A DNA stretch of 38,965 bases from Candidatus Poseidoniaceae archaeon (GTDB lineage Archaea > Thermoplasmatota > Poseidoniia > Poseidoniales > Poseidoniaceae): NCBI GenBank assembly GCA_028822845.1, contig JAPKCS010000020.1, positions 1 through 38,965 on the forward strand. The letters run 5' to 3'. Position 1 is the stretch's first letter. Each line of letters opens with the position of its first letter. The translations under genes were made by a program, and so were the position numbers. Positions 16,867 through 26,129 of this stretch are shown here, piece by piece. Below the pieces are notes generated by a model. It made no database searches. It was not told the origin of the DNA and saw only the letters and a list, made by a program, of their open reading frames with translations.

Positions 16867-17855
16867 TGCCGGATTTTGATCAAGATGGAAAGGGTGAAAC
16901 CAAACAATGGCAACCGGATTTGACGGTCCCCGCTGTGTTATTGGAAGGGGTTTCGAAGTCCTATGGGCGAATCTTTGCACTCTCAAACATCACCATGGCT
17001 CTCAACGGAGGCGTCACAGGCGTCCTTGGAATGAACGGAGCAGGGAAATCAACCATGTTCAAATTGCTCATGGGGAAACTCAAGCCGAGTCAAGGAAAGA
17101 TTCGCCTCTTCGGAACCGACCCGTGGAAAAACCCCGCTCCATACGCAAGGGTTGGGTTTGTCCCAGAACATGAGAAAATGTACGATTGGATGACTGCCCA
17201 TCAGTTCGTATCGACCTTTGCACGACTCAATGGCCTGACACGCGCAGAAGCCGGAGTCGAAGCCGACCGAGTGTTGAATTTCGTAGGACTCGCCGATGTA
17301 GCTCACAAGAAGTTAGGCCAATACTCCAAAGGAATGAGGCAACGAGCAAAAATCGCTCACGCCCTTGTCAACGATCCAGATCTGATCATCTTAGACGAAC
17401 CGCTGCAAGGCTGTGACCCCCTCGCCAGAACCACGATCATGAACGTGATCAGGGAATTGGGACGAATGGGGAGAACAGTCCTTGTGAGCAGTCACATCCT
17501 TCAAGAGATTGAACGAATCACGGAACAAATCATCATCCTCCATAATGGGCGCCTGCTTGCACTCGGCAACTTACATGCAATCCGAGAGAAGCTCGATCAA
17601 ATACCTCACCGCATTACCATCGAAGCAGACGATGCCAAAGCCTTAGCAAAGGATGTCATCGACATGGATGGAGTCCAGGGAATCTCTTTCCCAGACCAAA
17701 AAAATCTGACGATCCAGACACATAACCTCGGAGCAATCCATGCCCAATTGCCCAAGGTGATTGTTGATCACGCTCATACCGTTCACACCATTGACAACCC
17801 GGACGATGATTTGGCTTCGATCTTGGGCTACCTCACGAGCGGAGGTGGTGTTTGA
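16863..17855 (+). CDS. ABC transporter ATP-binding protein 2
   Basis: A 330-residue ATPase paralogous to the one at 14822. It shows Walker A GMNGAGKST, signature YSKGMRQR, Walker B LIILDEPLQGCD and switch histidine in VSSHILQEIER. The D-loop reads GCD rather than the usual GLD. An acidic N-terminal tail of about 25 residues precedes the domain. ATG 16863 overlaps the permease 1 stop in ATGA fashion. With two ATPases and two permeases in one operon, the transporter may be a heteromeric exporter. Permease 1 and this ATPase are probably translationally coupled, so loss of permease 1 would affect it. Confidence 0.92.
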   Translation: MMPDFDQDGKGETKQWQPDLTVPAVLLEGVSKSYGRIFALSNITMALNGGVTGVLGMNGAGKSTMFKLLMGKLKPSQGKIRLFGTDPWKNPAPYARVGFVPEHEKMYDWMTAHQFVSTFARLNGLTRAEAGVEADRVLNFVGLADVAHKKLGQYSKGMRQRAKIAHALVNDPDLIILDEPLQGCDPLARTTIMNVIRELGRMGRTVLVSSHILQEIERITEQIIILHNGRLLALGNLHAIREKLDQIPHRITIEADDAKALAKDVIDMDGVQGISFPDQKNLTIQTHNLGAIHAQLPKVIVDHAHTVHTIDNPDDDLASILGYLTSGGGV

Positions 17856-19159
17856 TGCAAGCAAAACCCAACACAATTTACCGTTCGCTCGACCGAAAGG
17901 CTGCCGCACTGACTGAATTCACCATGCGTCAATACCGCACAAAGGTCTCGACGTGGGTTGTATTGGGTGTTGGCTTGGTTGCTATTTCCTTGGTGATGCT
18001 CATTTACATCGACGTCATGGCAACCGGTTTTGAATCGGTGGACAACGATGGCGACAGTTATGATTTCGACAACGATGGTTACCCCAATGGTCAGGAATTG
18101 AAATTGGGAACCGACCCCTACATGGCGGATTCACACCCTGGCCTCCTTGACCCACCTGTCGAGCCCGAGCCTGCATCAAATTACATCGATGAAGATGGCT
18201 TTGACATCTCTTTACAGGGCACTTCAAACCTGCAATCCACCGGCTTCGATGACGATGGGGACTGCTACAACTACGATGGCACGTCCTCCCGAAAAGATGG
18301 AAACAACAACAACATTGAATGTGATGTTTTACTGGTTCAAAACAGATACACTGGTGAATGGGAAATTGTGTATGACCTCAACGTCGATGAAGACCCCGAC
18401 GATGCTGCATACGTTGCTGAAGCAACGCACATGGCGTTCGTGCTCGGCATTGGAAAAATGGGCTTTGTCCTTCTGCTCGGTCTTTTCCTGCCATTGTTCT
18501 TGGCCACGGGCCTGATTCGCGATGAAATGTCTGCAGGTACGATGCATTACATGTTGGCAAAACCGATTGCCAGAACCGAAGTTTTTCTCTACCGAATTTT
18601 AGGCTACCTCGGAATTGTATGGCCTTACTTCATCGTGCTCGGGGTGATCTTCGCAACCATTTCCGGATTCATGGGACCAGGTGAGGGGGTGTTCCGATTC
18701 CAAGACCTCGGTGTTTGGCTAGCGATTGTTTTCGCAACGATGATGGCTTCATTTGTCTATGGGATGTTGTTCTGCACCATGGGCGTCATGTGGCGTTACG
18801 GCATCGTTTTGGCGATTCCATTTGCCGCATGGGAACTTGGGATGTGCTTGGTTTCAATGGGTGCACCTGAAGCGGCGATCCTAAGGTTCTCAGTGATTGG
18901 TTGGGCGTTGATGATCGTCGACGCTGCCGCTGTTTTGGTTTGGCCTAACATGGACCTCTTCCTACTCAAAGGAAACTCCATGCAAGATTTTAGCGCCATC
19001 AAATCAAGTGCGCTGGCCTTGGACTTCTTCTATTCGAAACCAGGAATCGGATCAAGTGGCCTGGTTTCTTCTGTCATTGCCACGGTTGTCTTGCTGATCC
19101 AAGGAGCATTTTTGTGGTTCATCGGTGGAGCGATTTTCAAAGGGAAGGAAATTGAATGA
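17855..19159 (+). CDS. ABC-2 type permease 2 with a calcium-binding-like outer loop
   Basis: A 434-residue membrane protein. After TM1 (about 34-53) comes an outer region of about 130 residues before the other five or six helices. Its first part (about 63-88) is a thrombospondin type 3-like repeat: DNDGDSYDFDNDG, then NGQE and GTDP. A second acidic stretch (about 130-155) contains DDDGDCYNYDG and NNNNIECD with two cysteines that could pair outside the cell. The membrane core has the motif RDEMSAGTMHYMLAKPIARTE, matching the permease 1 counterpart. A strong ribosome site GGAGGTGGTG lies before ATG 17855, which overlaps the upstream TGA by one base. The substrate is unknown. Confidence 0.88.
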   Translation: MQAKPNTIYRSLDRKAAALTEFTMRQYRTKVSTWVVLGVGLVAISLVMLIYIDVMATGFESVDNDGDSYDFDNDGYPNGQELKLGTDPYMADSHPGLLDPPVEPEPASNYIDEDGFDISLQGTSNLQSTGFDDDGDCYNYDGTSSRKDGNNNNIECDVLLVQNRYTGEWEIVYDLNVDEDPDDAAYVAEATHMAFVLGIGKMGFVLLLGLFLPLFLATGLIRDEMSAGTMHYMLAKPIARTEVFLYRILGYLGIVWPYFIVLGVIFATISGFMGPGEGVFRFQDLGVWLAIVFATMMASFVYGMLFCTMGVMWRYGIVLAIPFAAWELGMCLVSMGAPEAAILRFSVIGWALMIVDAAAVLVWPNMDLFLLKGNSMQDFSAIKSSALALDFFYSKPGIGSSGLVSSVIATVVLLIQGAFLWFIGGAIFKGKEIE

Positions 19160-20361
19160 GCGAAGAGATGACCGCCTTTGCGGGCGATTTGTCCAACATG
19201 TGGAGCTTGCAAAACAGGCCGCCGCTGCATCATCTCACATGGGATTGGTGGTGGTGGCTGGTGATGCTTGAGGATCCTGACGGAAAACCAAGTGGCCGGC
19301 AATTGATGGTGCTGTGGTCAACAAAAGACAACCCGCTCGTGGAAGTGAATGGCACCCCATGGATGCCTCAAGGGCGCCCGGGTTTCGATGAACATCAAGG
19401 CATGGCACTCGACGGAATGGTCTGTGCGTGGTGGTTTGATGGAACGCAAATGCACGAGCCCGTTATCAAGCGAATCTGCCGAATTGTAGCCCTCCCTGAC
19501 ACCCATCCGAACTGGCCTGGAGCCAACGTTGGAACTGGAAAAGGTGGAGGCGCAGTGGTTCCACTTTTGGATGAAGATTTGAGCATGGGACTCAAGAGTG
19601 ATCTCAGTGAGTTCTGGCTCAACCTCACGACCGATGAAGAAGCACAGCATCCAAAGGTACCCAAAGAGATGCGGCTCAAACTCACTCCATGGAACACGGC
19701 AATGTCCACAGCAAGGGAAGCCACGGCCACCTATGCGGCAAACATGGGGTATGACATTCTCCGCCTCCACGGAACGAAAGCCGCTGGAACACTCGACGGT
19801 GAGGAAGTCAAAGGAACCGCTTATTTCCAAAAGGTGGCGGTTCAAGCACCCTCGGTACCCTGGTACTGGGGTGTGCTCCATCTCGACGATGGATCCTACA
19901 TTGATTGGTTCCTACCCCACCTTTCGTTTACGGTAACTGCACGCGATAACCGACCGTGGAAACGACGGGACTTTGGGCATCTCGGGCTCTCACAGGGCGG
20001 TCTGTTCCATGATGGGAAACACAAGCGAAGCGAACGGTTCACCAAAGTCACGGTGGAAAAACTAGGGTCGGACCGTACTGAAGGCGAACATGGACACTTC
20101 CCCGGCGCCCCATTACCGCTGTTCAACATAAAAATGTGGAACGGACGGACAACGATTGAACTCACTGTCCAGGCCATTGAACGTGCTCATTGGACCTTCA
20201 ACCAACCAACACGAGGGGGCATCACTTCTCACCTGACCTACAATGAATACCCTCTCAAACTTGAACGCATGAGGATCAAAGATGAGCATGGTGTGCGGAA
20301 GGAAACTGATTATGCTTGGGCCCGTGGCAACGCTGAACATTCTTGGGGGCTCTTGCATTGA
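19156..20361 (+). CDS. Lipocalin-like protein, possibly CrtC/AttH type, in the ABC operon
   Basis: A 401-residue Trp-rich soluble protein without signal peptide. The N-terminal LTWDWWWWLVMLEDPDGKP and repeated beta-strand segments (YWGVLHLDDGSYIDWF, TIELTVQAIERAHW) resemble the CrtC/AttH lipocalin-like double domain, which includes carotenoid hydratases and proteins of unknown role. The C-terminus ends GNAEHSWGLLH, a feature of that fold's last strand. This match is by eye and weak. The start overlaps the permease 2 stop (ATGA), so it is part of the exporter operon and may act on the exported compound, perhaps a lipid or carotenoid-like molecule. That role is inference. Confidence 0.55.
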   Translation: MSEEMTAFAGDLSNMWSLQNRPPLHHLTWDWWWWLVMLEDPDGKPSGRQLMVLWSTKDNPLVEVNGTPWMPQGRPGFDEHQGMALDGMVCAWWFDGTQMHEPVIKRICRIVALPDTHPNWPGANVGTGKGGGAVVPLLDEDLSMGLKSDLSEFWLNLTTDEEAQHPKVPKEMRLKLTPWNTAMSTAREATATYAANMGYDILRLHGTKAAGTLDGEEVKGTAYFQKVAVQAPSVPWYWGVLHLDDGSYIDWFLPHLSFTVTARDNRPWKRRDFGHLGLSQGGLFHDGKHKRSERFTKVTVEKLGSDRTEGEHGHFPGAPLPLFNIKMWNGRTTIELTVQAIERAHWTFNQPTRGGITSHLTYNEYPLKLERMRIKDEHGVRKETDYAWARGNAEHSWGLLH

Positions 20362-20464
20362 GGTGCGCTCTGGCTCTTTTGCTCAAAGACACCGCATCTA
20401 AACGAGGCATGAAGGCAAGGTCTTATTTGGGTTGTCCGCCGCACAAAAGAACGGAGCGATTGCT

Positions 20465-21502
20465 ATGAGCGAAGAATCCACTGATACTGAACTGGCGCCT
20501 GAACCAACTCCAGAGGTCGACAACAAGGCCGCTGAAGAAGCAAAACATGCCTCAGACCAAGCCAAATTAGCTAAGAAATTCCGTTTGATCACGGGTGAAG
20601 AGGTGTTGCTTACCAAGCGCCCAAGCACATTTGCTTTCCTGAACCTTTACGTCCTTGGAATCATGGTGTTGGCCGTTCATTTGCTGTTCGAGATCCAACC
20701 CGGGACTGAGAGTGAAAACCCCGTCGTCAGTCTCCTATCGGCACTGTTCTACACGAGTGGAGAGGCTGGACTCACAGCAGTCATGCTGTTCATCACTTGG
20801 ATGAACCGATTGATGAACGTTTCAACATCAGGCCGTTGGGTCACCGTCGGTTTGTTGCTCGTCACCCTTGCACCGACTCTTTTCCTGCTCGATGATGGGA
20901 TCAATTGGGTCACTGGATTGTTCATGGACGGCTCAGGTGTGCTTGGAATCCTTCCTGATTACAACTCCCTTATCGCTGGTCCAGCGTTCGTAAGCATCTA
21001 CATGGCATTGGTGTTCTATTACCAACGAAGTTTCCACTATGCCATCACAAGCGATGCCATCATTTTCGAACACAGTTTCTTACTTTCGAGGTCCCACCGC
21101 AGAATTCTATTCGATCGCATCTCAGAAGTTGTGGTCGAGCGTTCCCCCTCTGGCACCCTTCTTGGCTTCGCAACCGTCACGGTCCTCACCGATTCTGGCG
21201 TCGGCATCGTTGAGGAATCAAACGTCCCTGTGATCAACCACAGCATCCCCGGTACGACTGAAAAACCCGGTGACTCAGCAGCTGGAAAAGCAGGTAAAGG
21301 CTTGATCCGCACCGTCGTTGGGCTGATGACCTACCAGCGAACCATTCGCACCATTCGTCCCGATCCAAAGCACTGCATGTACAACATTCGCAAGTGGGAA
21401 AAGGCGAAGGGCTTGTTGAATGAAATGCACAAGAAAAACAGCCAATCCCACCTCCTCAGTGATTTGAAAAAGACAATTACTGAGACCGCATCCAAGGATT
21501 AA
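20465..21502 (+). CDS. Membrane protein with a bacterial PH-like (DUF304) domain
   Basis: A protein of about 345 residues. A charged disordered N-terminus (1-50) is followed by about four membrane helices and a DUF304/bPH2-like domain. The latter is seen from YAITSDAIIFEHSFLLSRSHRRI through FDRISEVVVERSPSGTLLGFATV, the usual pattern of that domain. A C-terminal cytoplasmic helix is rich in Lys. PH-like DUF304 proteins are membrane-linked and of unclear role. ATG 20465 is taken because GGAG precedes it; an in-frame start at 20432 is possible. It follows the ABC operon by about 100 bases, with a weak TATA-like TCTTATTT near 20419. Confidence 0.7.
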   Translation: MSEESTDTELAPEPTPEVDNKAAEEAKHASDQAKLAKKFRLITGEEVLLTKRPSTFAFLNLYVLGIMVLAVHLLFEIQPGTESENPVVSLLSALFYTSGEAGLTAVMLFITWMNRLMNVSTSGRWVTVGLLLVTLAPTLFLLDDGINWVTGLFMDGSGVLGILPDYNSLIAGPAFVSIYMALVFYYQRSFHYAITSDAIIFEHSFLLSRSHRRILFDRISEVVVERSPSGTLLGFATVTVLTDSGVGIVEESNVPVINHSIPGTTEKPGDSAAGKAGKGLIRTVVGLMTYQRTIRTIRPDPKHCMYNIRKWEKAKGLLNEMHKKNSQSHLLSDLKKTITETASKD

Positions 21503-21548
21503 ACTCAAGCCGCTCGAACGAGTGATTGAAAAGTCTGAACGCACCGGC

Positions 21549-22088
21549 ATGGAACAGGCGATGCACATGAGCGACGACGAACTCCTCCAACAACCGATTG
21601 AAATGCTACGCAGTGGCGACCTTGACGGCGCACTTGCAGACTTAGACGCAAAGATGGCTACCCACAAGACCAACGCGCAAGTTCACCACATGTACGCCGA
21701 GTTTGCGAACATGAAAAACATGGACGCTCAAGACGACGTGATCCCCGGTGGAAAAATCATGATGGCTTACAAGAAAGCAATGCAACTCGATGAGGAAAAC
21801 GAAGAATACATTGCTGATTTCGCAAGCTTTGCTCTCGAGTGCCGCCGAATTCCAGTCGCAGTGAAGGAATTCCAGCGATACGCCAAGAAACTTGAACTCA
21901 ACGACATCCCTACCGACGAGATCCTCTTCAACGCAAGCAGGAGCATTGTCGATGCAATCGAAGTTATGGACCCTTCCAAAAAGAATCCAATGGTTCAACC
22001 ATGGATTAAGCAAGCCCTCATTTGGGCTGTTGGCGGTCTTGGTTATTCCCCAGAGGAAGCCATCGAGATGCTCAGCAAAGAAGAGTGA
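21549..22088 (+). CDS. Helical (TPR-like) protein of unknown function
   Basis: An acidic, all-helical protein of about 179 residues. Segments such as GDLDGALADLDAKM and AYKKAMQLDEENEEY have the spacing of tetratricopeptide repeats, but full repeats are not clear. No membrane segment or active-site motif is seen. It lies nine bases before truA, whose ribosome site overlaps this gene's end, so co-expression with TruA is likely. Starts at GTG 21522, ATG 21549 and ATG 21561 are all open. Function unknown. Confidence 0.7.
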   Translation: MEQAMHMSDDELLQQPIEMLRSGDLDGALADLDAKMATHKTNAQVHHMYAEFANMKNMDAQDDVIPGGKIMMAYKKAMQLDEENEEYIADFASFALECRRIPVAVKEFQRYAKKLELNDIPTDEILFNASRSIVDAIEVMDPSKKNPMVQPWIKQALIWAVGGLGYSPEEAIEMLSKEE

Positions 22089-22097
22089 GGTGAACCA

Positions 22098-23012
22098 ATG
22101 ACGAACGGACCTACCGTTCGTCTTGCTTTCCGCATCGGCTACCTCGGCGATGCTTATCACGGCAGTCAAATCCAACCTGATGTCAAAACCGTGCAAGGTG
22201 AATTGGTTCGGGTCTTTCAGAACCTGAAGTGGCTGGACAAGAACGAAGAAGAACACAACTTGGTGCTCTCAAGTCGAACCGATGCTGGCGTCCACGTGCG
22301 TGTCAATGGAGGCGTTGTGCGCATCAAACGTGAGTTATGGGAAGTCCTGACACCACGCAAAATGATTCGGGCCCTCGATGATCGGCTACCAAAGGACATC
22401 GCTTTCCTCGATGTGACTGAAGTGGATGAATCATGGAACCCCAGGATGGCTGAACATCGCGTCTACCGGTACCGTCTGGAAGGAATTGAATTTTGGAAAC
22501 ACCCAGGTGAAGCCTTCAATGAATGGTTGCAGATGTTTGTTGGCACCTATGATGCCCGCAATTTCGCTCGACTCGAAGAAGGCAAGAACCCAATGCGCAC
22601 CATCCTTTCATGTGAACCGTGGGTGGTCGCTGGCCGAGTTGTTGGCTTCGAAATCGTTGGTAAGGCCTTCCTTTGGAATCAAGTCCGTCGAACCGCAATG
22701 GCGCTTCATCGAATGTGCATTGGAGAAGTGAGCCCTGAAGAAGTGCAACAAGCAATCGATTCTCCTGAGATAGAAGTCGACTTCGGTGTGGCACCAGCAG
22801 ATTGGTTGATCCTCTGGGGCGTTCATTGGCCATCGATGCCCCTTGACACAGAGCCTGTTGAGATTCAATGTTTTTCTAAGCCGCCGGAAGGTCCCGCCGT
22901 AGAACGGACCATGCGGAAACGATGGCGTGAAGCTGCTCGCCATGAACAAAAAAGCATCCTTCACAATGAATGGGCCCGCTTAGGCGAATTGCCAATCGTA
23001 CGGCACCGTTGA
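22098..23012 (+). CDS. truA: tRNA pseudouridine synthase TruA
   Basis: A 304-residue TruA-family enzyme. The catalytic aspartate lies in SSRTDAGVHVR, and the N-terminal YLGDAYHGSQIQP matches the family pattern YxGxxYxGxQ. The segment HRVYRYRL and the later KAFLWNQVRRT are also characteristic. TruA makes pseudouridine at positions 38 to 40 of the tRNA anticodon stem. A site GAGGTGAA lies shortly upstream of ATG 22098 and overlaps the stop of the preceding gene. The C-terminal tail of about 60 residues after the catalytic domain is lineage-specific. It ends three bases from the convergent riboflavin kinase gene. Confidence 0.95.
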   Translation: MTNGPTVRLAFRIGYLGDAYHGSQIQPDVKTVQGELVRVFQNLKWLDKNEEEHNLVLSSRTDAGVHVRVNGGVVRIKRELWEVLTPRKMIRALDDRLPKDIAFLDVTEVDESWNPRMAEHRVYRYRLEGIEFWKHPGEAFNEWLQMFVGTYDARNFARLEEGKNPMRTILSCEPWVVAGRVVGFEIVGKAFLWNQVRRTAMALHRMCIGEVSPEEVQQAIDSPEIEVDFGVAPADWLILWGVHWPSMPLDTEPVEIQCFSKPPEGPAVERTMRKRWREAARHEQKSILHNEWARLGELPIVRHR

Positions 23013-23015
23013 GGC

Positions 23016-23483
23016 TCAGTCCAGTTCAATTCGAACGACTGCGCCGTCTTCAAGATTGAACATTTCACGTAGGCAAGCACCTGCAATGATCTCGACCACA
23101 TCGATGTGACGGGTCAGGTCAGGAATCAGCACTGCGCATGGAATTGTTCCAGAATCGGTCATAAATAGGGCTTTGTAGGCTGTTGCTCCACCAAAGGAAA
23201 CCCCATCACGAAGGAAACCCCGAATACGGTTTGCCTCATACGGGGACACATCGACATCCAAGGCCAAAGAACGGTCTTCATCTGATGCATCCAAGGTATC
23301 GATGCCAGATTTTTTGCGCAACGCAATGTAATCTACCAAATCCGTACCTGTCACGTTCACATTGAGTGTTCCCGGCCAAGCGGTTTTTCCAAGCAATGCT
23401 CGGAATTGCTCTTGGTAATGCGGTTGTGCCATGAAGACATGAGCGCGACCGAGCCCGCTGCTGACTTCGCCGCCCAACTCCAT
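23016..23483 (-). CDS. ribK: CTP-dependent riboflavin kinase (archaeal RibK, DUF120)
   Basis: A protein of about 155 residues matching the archaeal DUF120 family. It opens with GGEVSSGLGRAHVFM, then has YQEQFRALLGKTAWPGTLNVNV, with the family PGTLNV motif, and ends with a hydrophobic C-terminal segment EIIAGACLREMFNLEDGAVVRIEL. In Methanocaldococcus this enzyme phosphorylates riboflavin to FMN using CTP. No N-terminal winged-helix extension is present. GTG 23546 would add 21 residues without family similarity; ATG 23483, with GGAGG some distance upstream, is preferred. It is divergent from the gene at 23603. Confidence 0.88.
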   Translation of the reverse strand: MELGGEVSSGLGRAHVFMAQPHYQEQFRALLGKTAWPGTLNVNVTGTDLVDYIALRKKSGIDTLDASDEDRSLALDVDVSPYEANRIRGFLRDGVSFGGATAYKALFMTDSGTIPCAVLIPDLTRHIDVVEIIAGACLREMFNLEDGAVVRIELD

Positions 23484-23602
23484 GAAGCGGCGACGAACGC
23501 CTCCTTTTTGAGGTGCATGGTCGAAGCCGATGTACAGATTGAGCACGAACCGCCCAAAGGAACATCAACGTGCGTGCCCTCCCGTCAAATGGAGGCGATG
23601 TT

Positions 23603-24784
23603 ATGCCCGGTGATATGTCTTGGATGAAAGCCCGTTACGATGAACTCGCAGACAAATCGTTGTTGTGGGAACCTCCCACCCTCGAAAGTCCAAACCAGCC
23701 ACGATGCAGGATGGACGGGAAGCCCACCATCATGCTCTCAGCGAATAACTACCTCAATCTTACAACCCACCCAAAGGTCAAGCAAGCGATGCTTGATGCA
23801 ACAGAAAAGTACGGAGCAGGCAGCGGCAGCGTACGGGCGATCGCTGGTACCATGGACATTCATCTTGAAGCAGAACGAAAGGTTGCTGAATTCAAAGGTG
23901 TGGAAGCATCCCTCATTTATTCTGCAGGTTACACAGTCAACGTGGGCTTGATTCCTACCCTCGTCACTGGGCCACAAGATGTCATCATCAGTGATTCATT
24001 GAATCACGGCTCCATCATCGATGGTGTCCGCTTGACCAAAGCCAGCCGTGGCGTCTATGCTCACAACGACATGGGCGAATTGGAAGCCGTGTTGAAGGCG
24101 CATGAAGACGCAAGCCGTAAGCTGATCATTACCGATGGTGTGTTTTCGATGGATGGGGATATTGCCCCACTTGATCAAGTGACTGCCTTGGCCGAAGAGT
24201 ATGGAGCCATGGTTTACGTTGACGATTGTCATGGTGAAGGCGTTCTTGGTGAGAAAGGAGCAGGCATTGTTGCTCAATTCAATCTTCAAGGAAAGGTCGA
24301 CTTTGAAACCGGATCGTTTTCCAAAGCGCTTGGTGTGCAAGGTGGCATTCTCGCGGGAACTGAAATGACGCGAACACATGCATTGAATCATTCACGCTCA
24401 TGGTTGCTCTCAGGTTCGCAACCACCCGGTGTAGCAGCAGCACAGAAAGCTGCGATTGAGGTTCTTATGGACGAACCTCAGCATCACGCCAAACTCTGGG
24501 AAAACACCAATTATTTCCGCAAAGAGCTGCAATCGCTCGGATTTGATACTGGTGCCTCGGTCACGCCAATCATCCCCGTGATGTGTGGCGAGTCGAGCGT
24601 AGCAAAAGCAATGACAAAGGCCCTCGGAGAGGAAGGTGTCATGGCTGGTGCGATCGTGTTTCCGATGGTTGCAAGGGAGAAGGCCCGAATCCGCACACAG
24701 ATGTCAGCAGGATTGTCACGCGACGACCTCGATGAAGTGTTGCGATTGTTCGAAAAGGTCGGACCAAGCCTTGGTCTGATCTGA
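23603..24784 (+). CDS. Alpha-oxoamine synthase (glycine C-acetyltransferase type)
   Basis: A PLP enzyme of about 393 residues, the size of 2-amino-3-ketobutyrate CoA ligase (Kbl). Motifs include SANNYLNLTTHP, YGAGSGSVRAIAGT, VDDCHGEGVLGEKGAG and the PLP lysine in TGSFSKALG. The family also includes BioF and serine palmitoyltransferase. The YGAGSGSVR motif and length favour Kbl, which interconverts glycine plus acetyl-CoA and 2-amino-3-oxobutyrate in threonine breakdown. No threonine dehydrogenase or biotin genes lie nearby, so the exact product is unresolved. GGAGGCGAT stands before ATG 23603. The stop lies one base from the convergent gene. Confidence 0.88.
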   Translation: MPGDMSWMKARYDELADKSLLWEPPTLESPNQPRCRMDGKPTIMLSANNYLNLTTHPKVKQAMLDATEKYGAGSGSVRAIAGTMDIHLEAERKVAEFKGVEASLIYSAGYTVNVGLIPTLVTGPQDVIISDSLNHGSIIDGVRLTKASRGVYAHNDMGELEAVLKAHEDASRKLIITDGVFSMDGDIAPLDQVTALAEEYGAMVYVDDCHGEGVLGEKGAGIVAQFNLQGKVDFETGSFSKALGVQGGILAGTEMTRTHALNHSRSWLLSGSQPPGVAAAQKAAIEVLMDEPQHHAKLWENTNYFRKELQSLGFDTGASVTPIIPVMCGESSVAKAMTKALGEEGVMAGAIVFPMVAREKARIRTQMSAGLSRDDLDEVLRLFEKVGPSLGLI

Positions 24785-24785
24785 T

Positions 24786-25400
24786 TTACTCTTCAGCGTA
24801 TTCTTCAACCACGGAGAGCAAATCTTCGTCATCACCAGCAAGAGTTGCAGCATCTTCGTTTGGCTCAGAGTCTTTTGATTCCATTCCCATGAACGGGTCA
24901 GCACCGTCTTCAAGCATGCACAACAAACGCCATCGTGGCGCCCAGGAGAGGTGGACATAAAGCGGTCCGGGGAGCAAAAGAAGCAACCAAACAAGGCTCA
25001 TTGGTGCTTCGAACATGTCGGTACGTGCCAGCGTGAGAAGGGCCAAGCCAACAAACGGCATAGGATAGAGAAGAATTCGTGGAGGCGCCATTGGAAACCG
25101 CTTCGACCAGCGAATCATCAGCAAGGACAAGAATCCAAGAACCAAACATGCCACCATCAAGAGCGCTGCATGGAAGATCCAATTGGCCAGCCAAGCGTTG
25201 TTGTCCTCGCCTGCAAAACGGTAAGGCATCAATAAAGCCAAAGAAATAAGCAAGCCATAGAAGGCTCCAATGTTAGCAGGATGAGACAGCCAGAGTGGGA
25301 GAGCGGTAAAACGTCGTGAAAGGGAAGTTCCAAGCAATGTTTCTTGCTCACCAAGGCTCAATTGCTCGAGCTGCTGCCCCCATCTTTTCGAAGTAGTCAC
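24786..25400 (-). CDS. Membrane protein, unknown
   Basis: A 204-residue protein with about four membrane helices (roughly residues 40-58, 70-95, 105-122 and 128-145) and an acidic cytoplasmic C-terminus of about 50 residues ending DLLSVVEEYAEE. No family motif is recognised. The GTG start at 25400 is the only good one for the N-terminal segment. It lies 60 bases after another membrane protein gene on the same strand. It may be a lineage-specific membrane protein with a cytoplasmic tail. Confidence 0.7.
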   Translation of the reverse strand: MTTSKRWGQQLEQLSLGEQETLLGTSLSRRFTALPLWLSHPANIGAFYGLLISLALLMPYRFAGEDNNAWLANWIFHAALLMVACLVLGFLSLLMIRWSKRFPMAPPRILLYPMPFVGLALLTLARTDMFEAPMSLVWLLLLLPGPLYVHLSWAPRWRLLCMLEDGADPFMGMESKDSEPNEDAATLAGDDEDLLSVVEEYAEE

Positions 25401-25460
25401 ACCTTCGGGTCGTGCTTGGTGGTTTTGAAGATGGGGGTCGATTCAAGGTCAATGCCTCGT

Positions 25461-26111
25461 TTATTCGCCGCGGAATTTGCTCAACAAACCATCCGGTTCG
25501 ATTTCGATTGTCTTTTCTTCTTCGAACCACGAACGATCCAGTAAACCCGTATCCATTTCTTCTCGTTCGCGCGCTGATTCAATGGGGTCTTCTGCTCCGT
25601 TCACCAAGTCTCGGAGGGCAATCGCTTGATTCAAAATCACGACTTGCTTCTTGATGCCCTTGTGCTGAAAGATATGATGACTAAAGTGGCCGATGCGAGT
25701 ATAATTCTCGTCGTCACGAACCAGGCAGGAACCACCGAGCAACTCATCTTCTGCAAGGCGAACACGCCCGCTACCTAATTCGGTCCAGGCTCCATCTGAC
25801 ATTCGTGCCATAAGCACGGTTTTTCCAATTGGCTCTTCATCCATGAACGGGTGGTTCATGTCCACTGCTAATGGCACATGGAGCATGCTTGCTGATTGGT
25901 ACAAGGTCCAGAGGAGGACACCTCCACCGACAAGGAGCAAAAATCCAATGAAAGCCACCCCGGTGAGCGCTACAAGGAACCAAGACAGGAAGAGAACAAC
26001 TGCAAGAACTCCAGCAGAAGCAGCAACGAAGCGGAGGATGAAAGGTCGAGCAAGAGGGAGCTGATTGAATCGGCGCATCCCCGATGGTAGACTTCCGACC
26101 TCCCCGACCAT
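25461..26111 (-). CDS. Membrane protein, unknown
   Basis: A 216-residue protein with two adjacent hydrophobic helices near the N-terminus (about 25-48 and 50-72). A soluble domain of about 140 residues follows, with alternating strands (GKTVLMARMSDGAWTELGSG, KKQVVILNQAIALRDLV) and an acidic C-terminal tail. No known domain is recognised. ATG 26111 and ATG 26078 are both possible. The gene follows the DUF309 gene by 18 bases and is upstream of another membrane protein gene, so the three form a likely operon. Confidence 0.7.
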   Translation of the reverse strand: MVGEVGSLPSGMRRFNQLPLARPFILRFVAASAGVLAVVLFLSWFLVALTGVAFIGFLLLVGGGVLLWTLYQSASMLHVPLAVDMNHPFMDEEPIGKTVLMARMSDGAWTELGSGRVRLAEDELLGGSCLVRDDENYTRIGHFSHHIFQHKGIKKQVVILNQAIALRDLVNGAEDPIESAREREEMDTGLLDRSWFEEEKTIEIEPDGLLSKFRGE

Positions 26112-26129
26112 GTGTCCACCTCGATGCGG

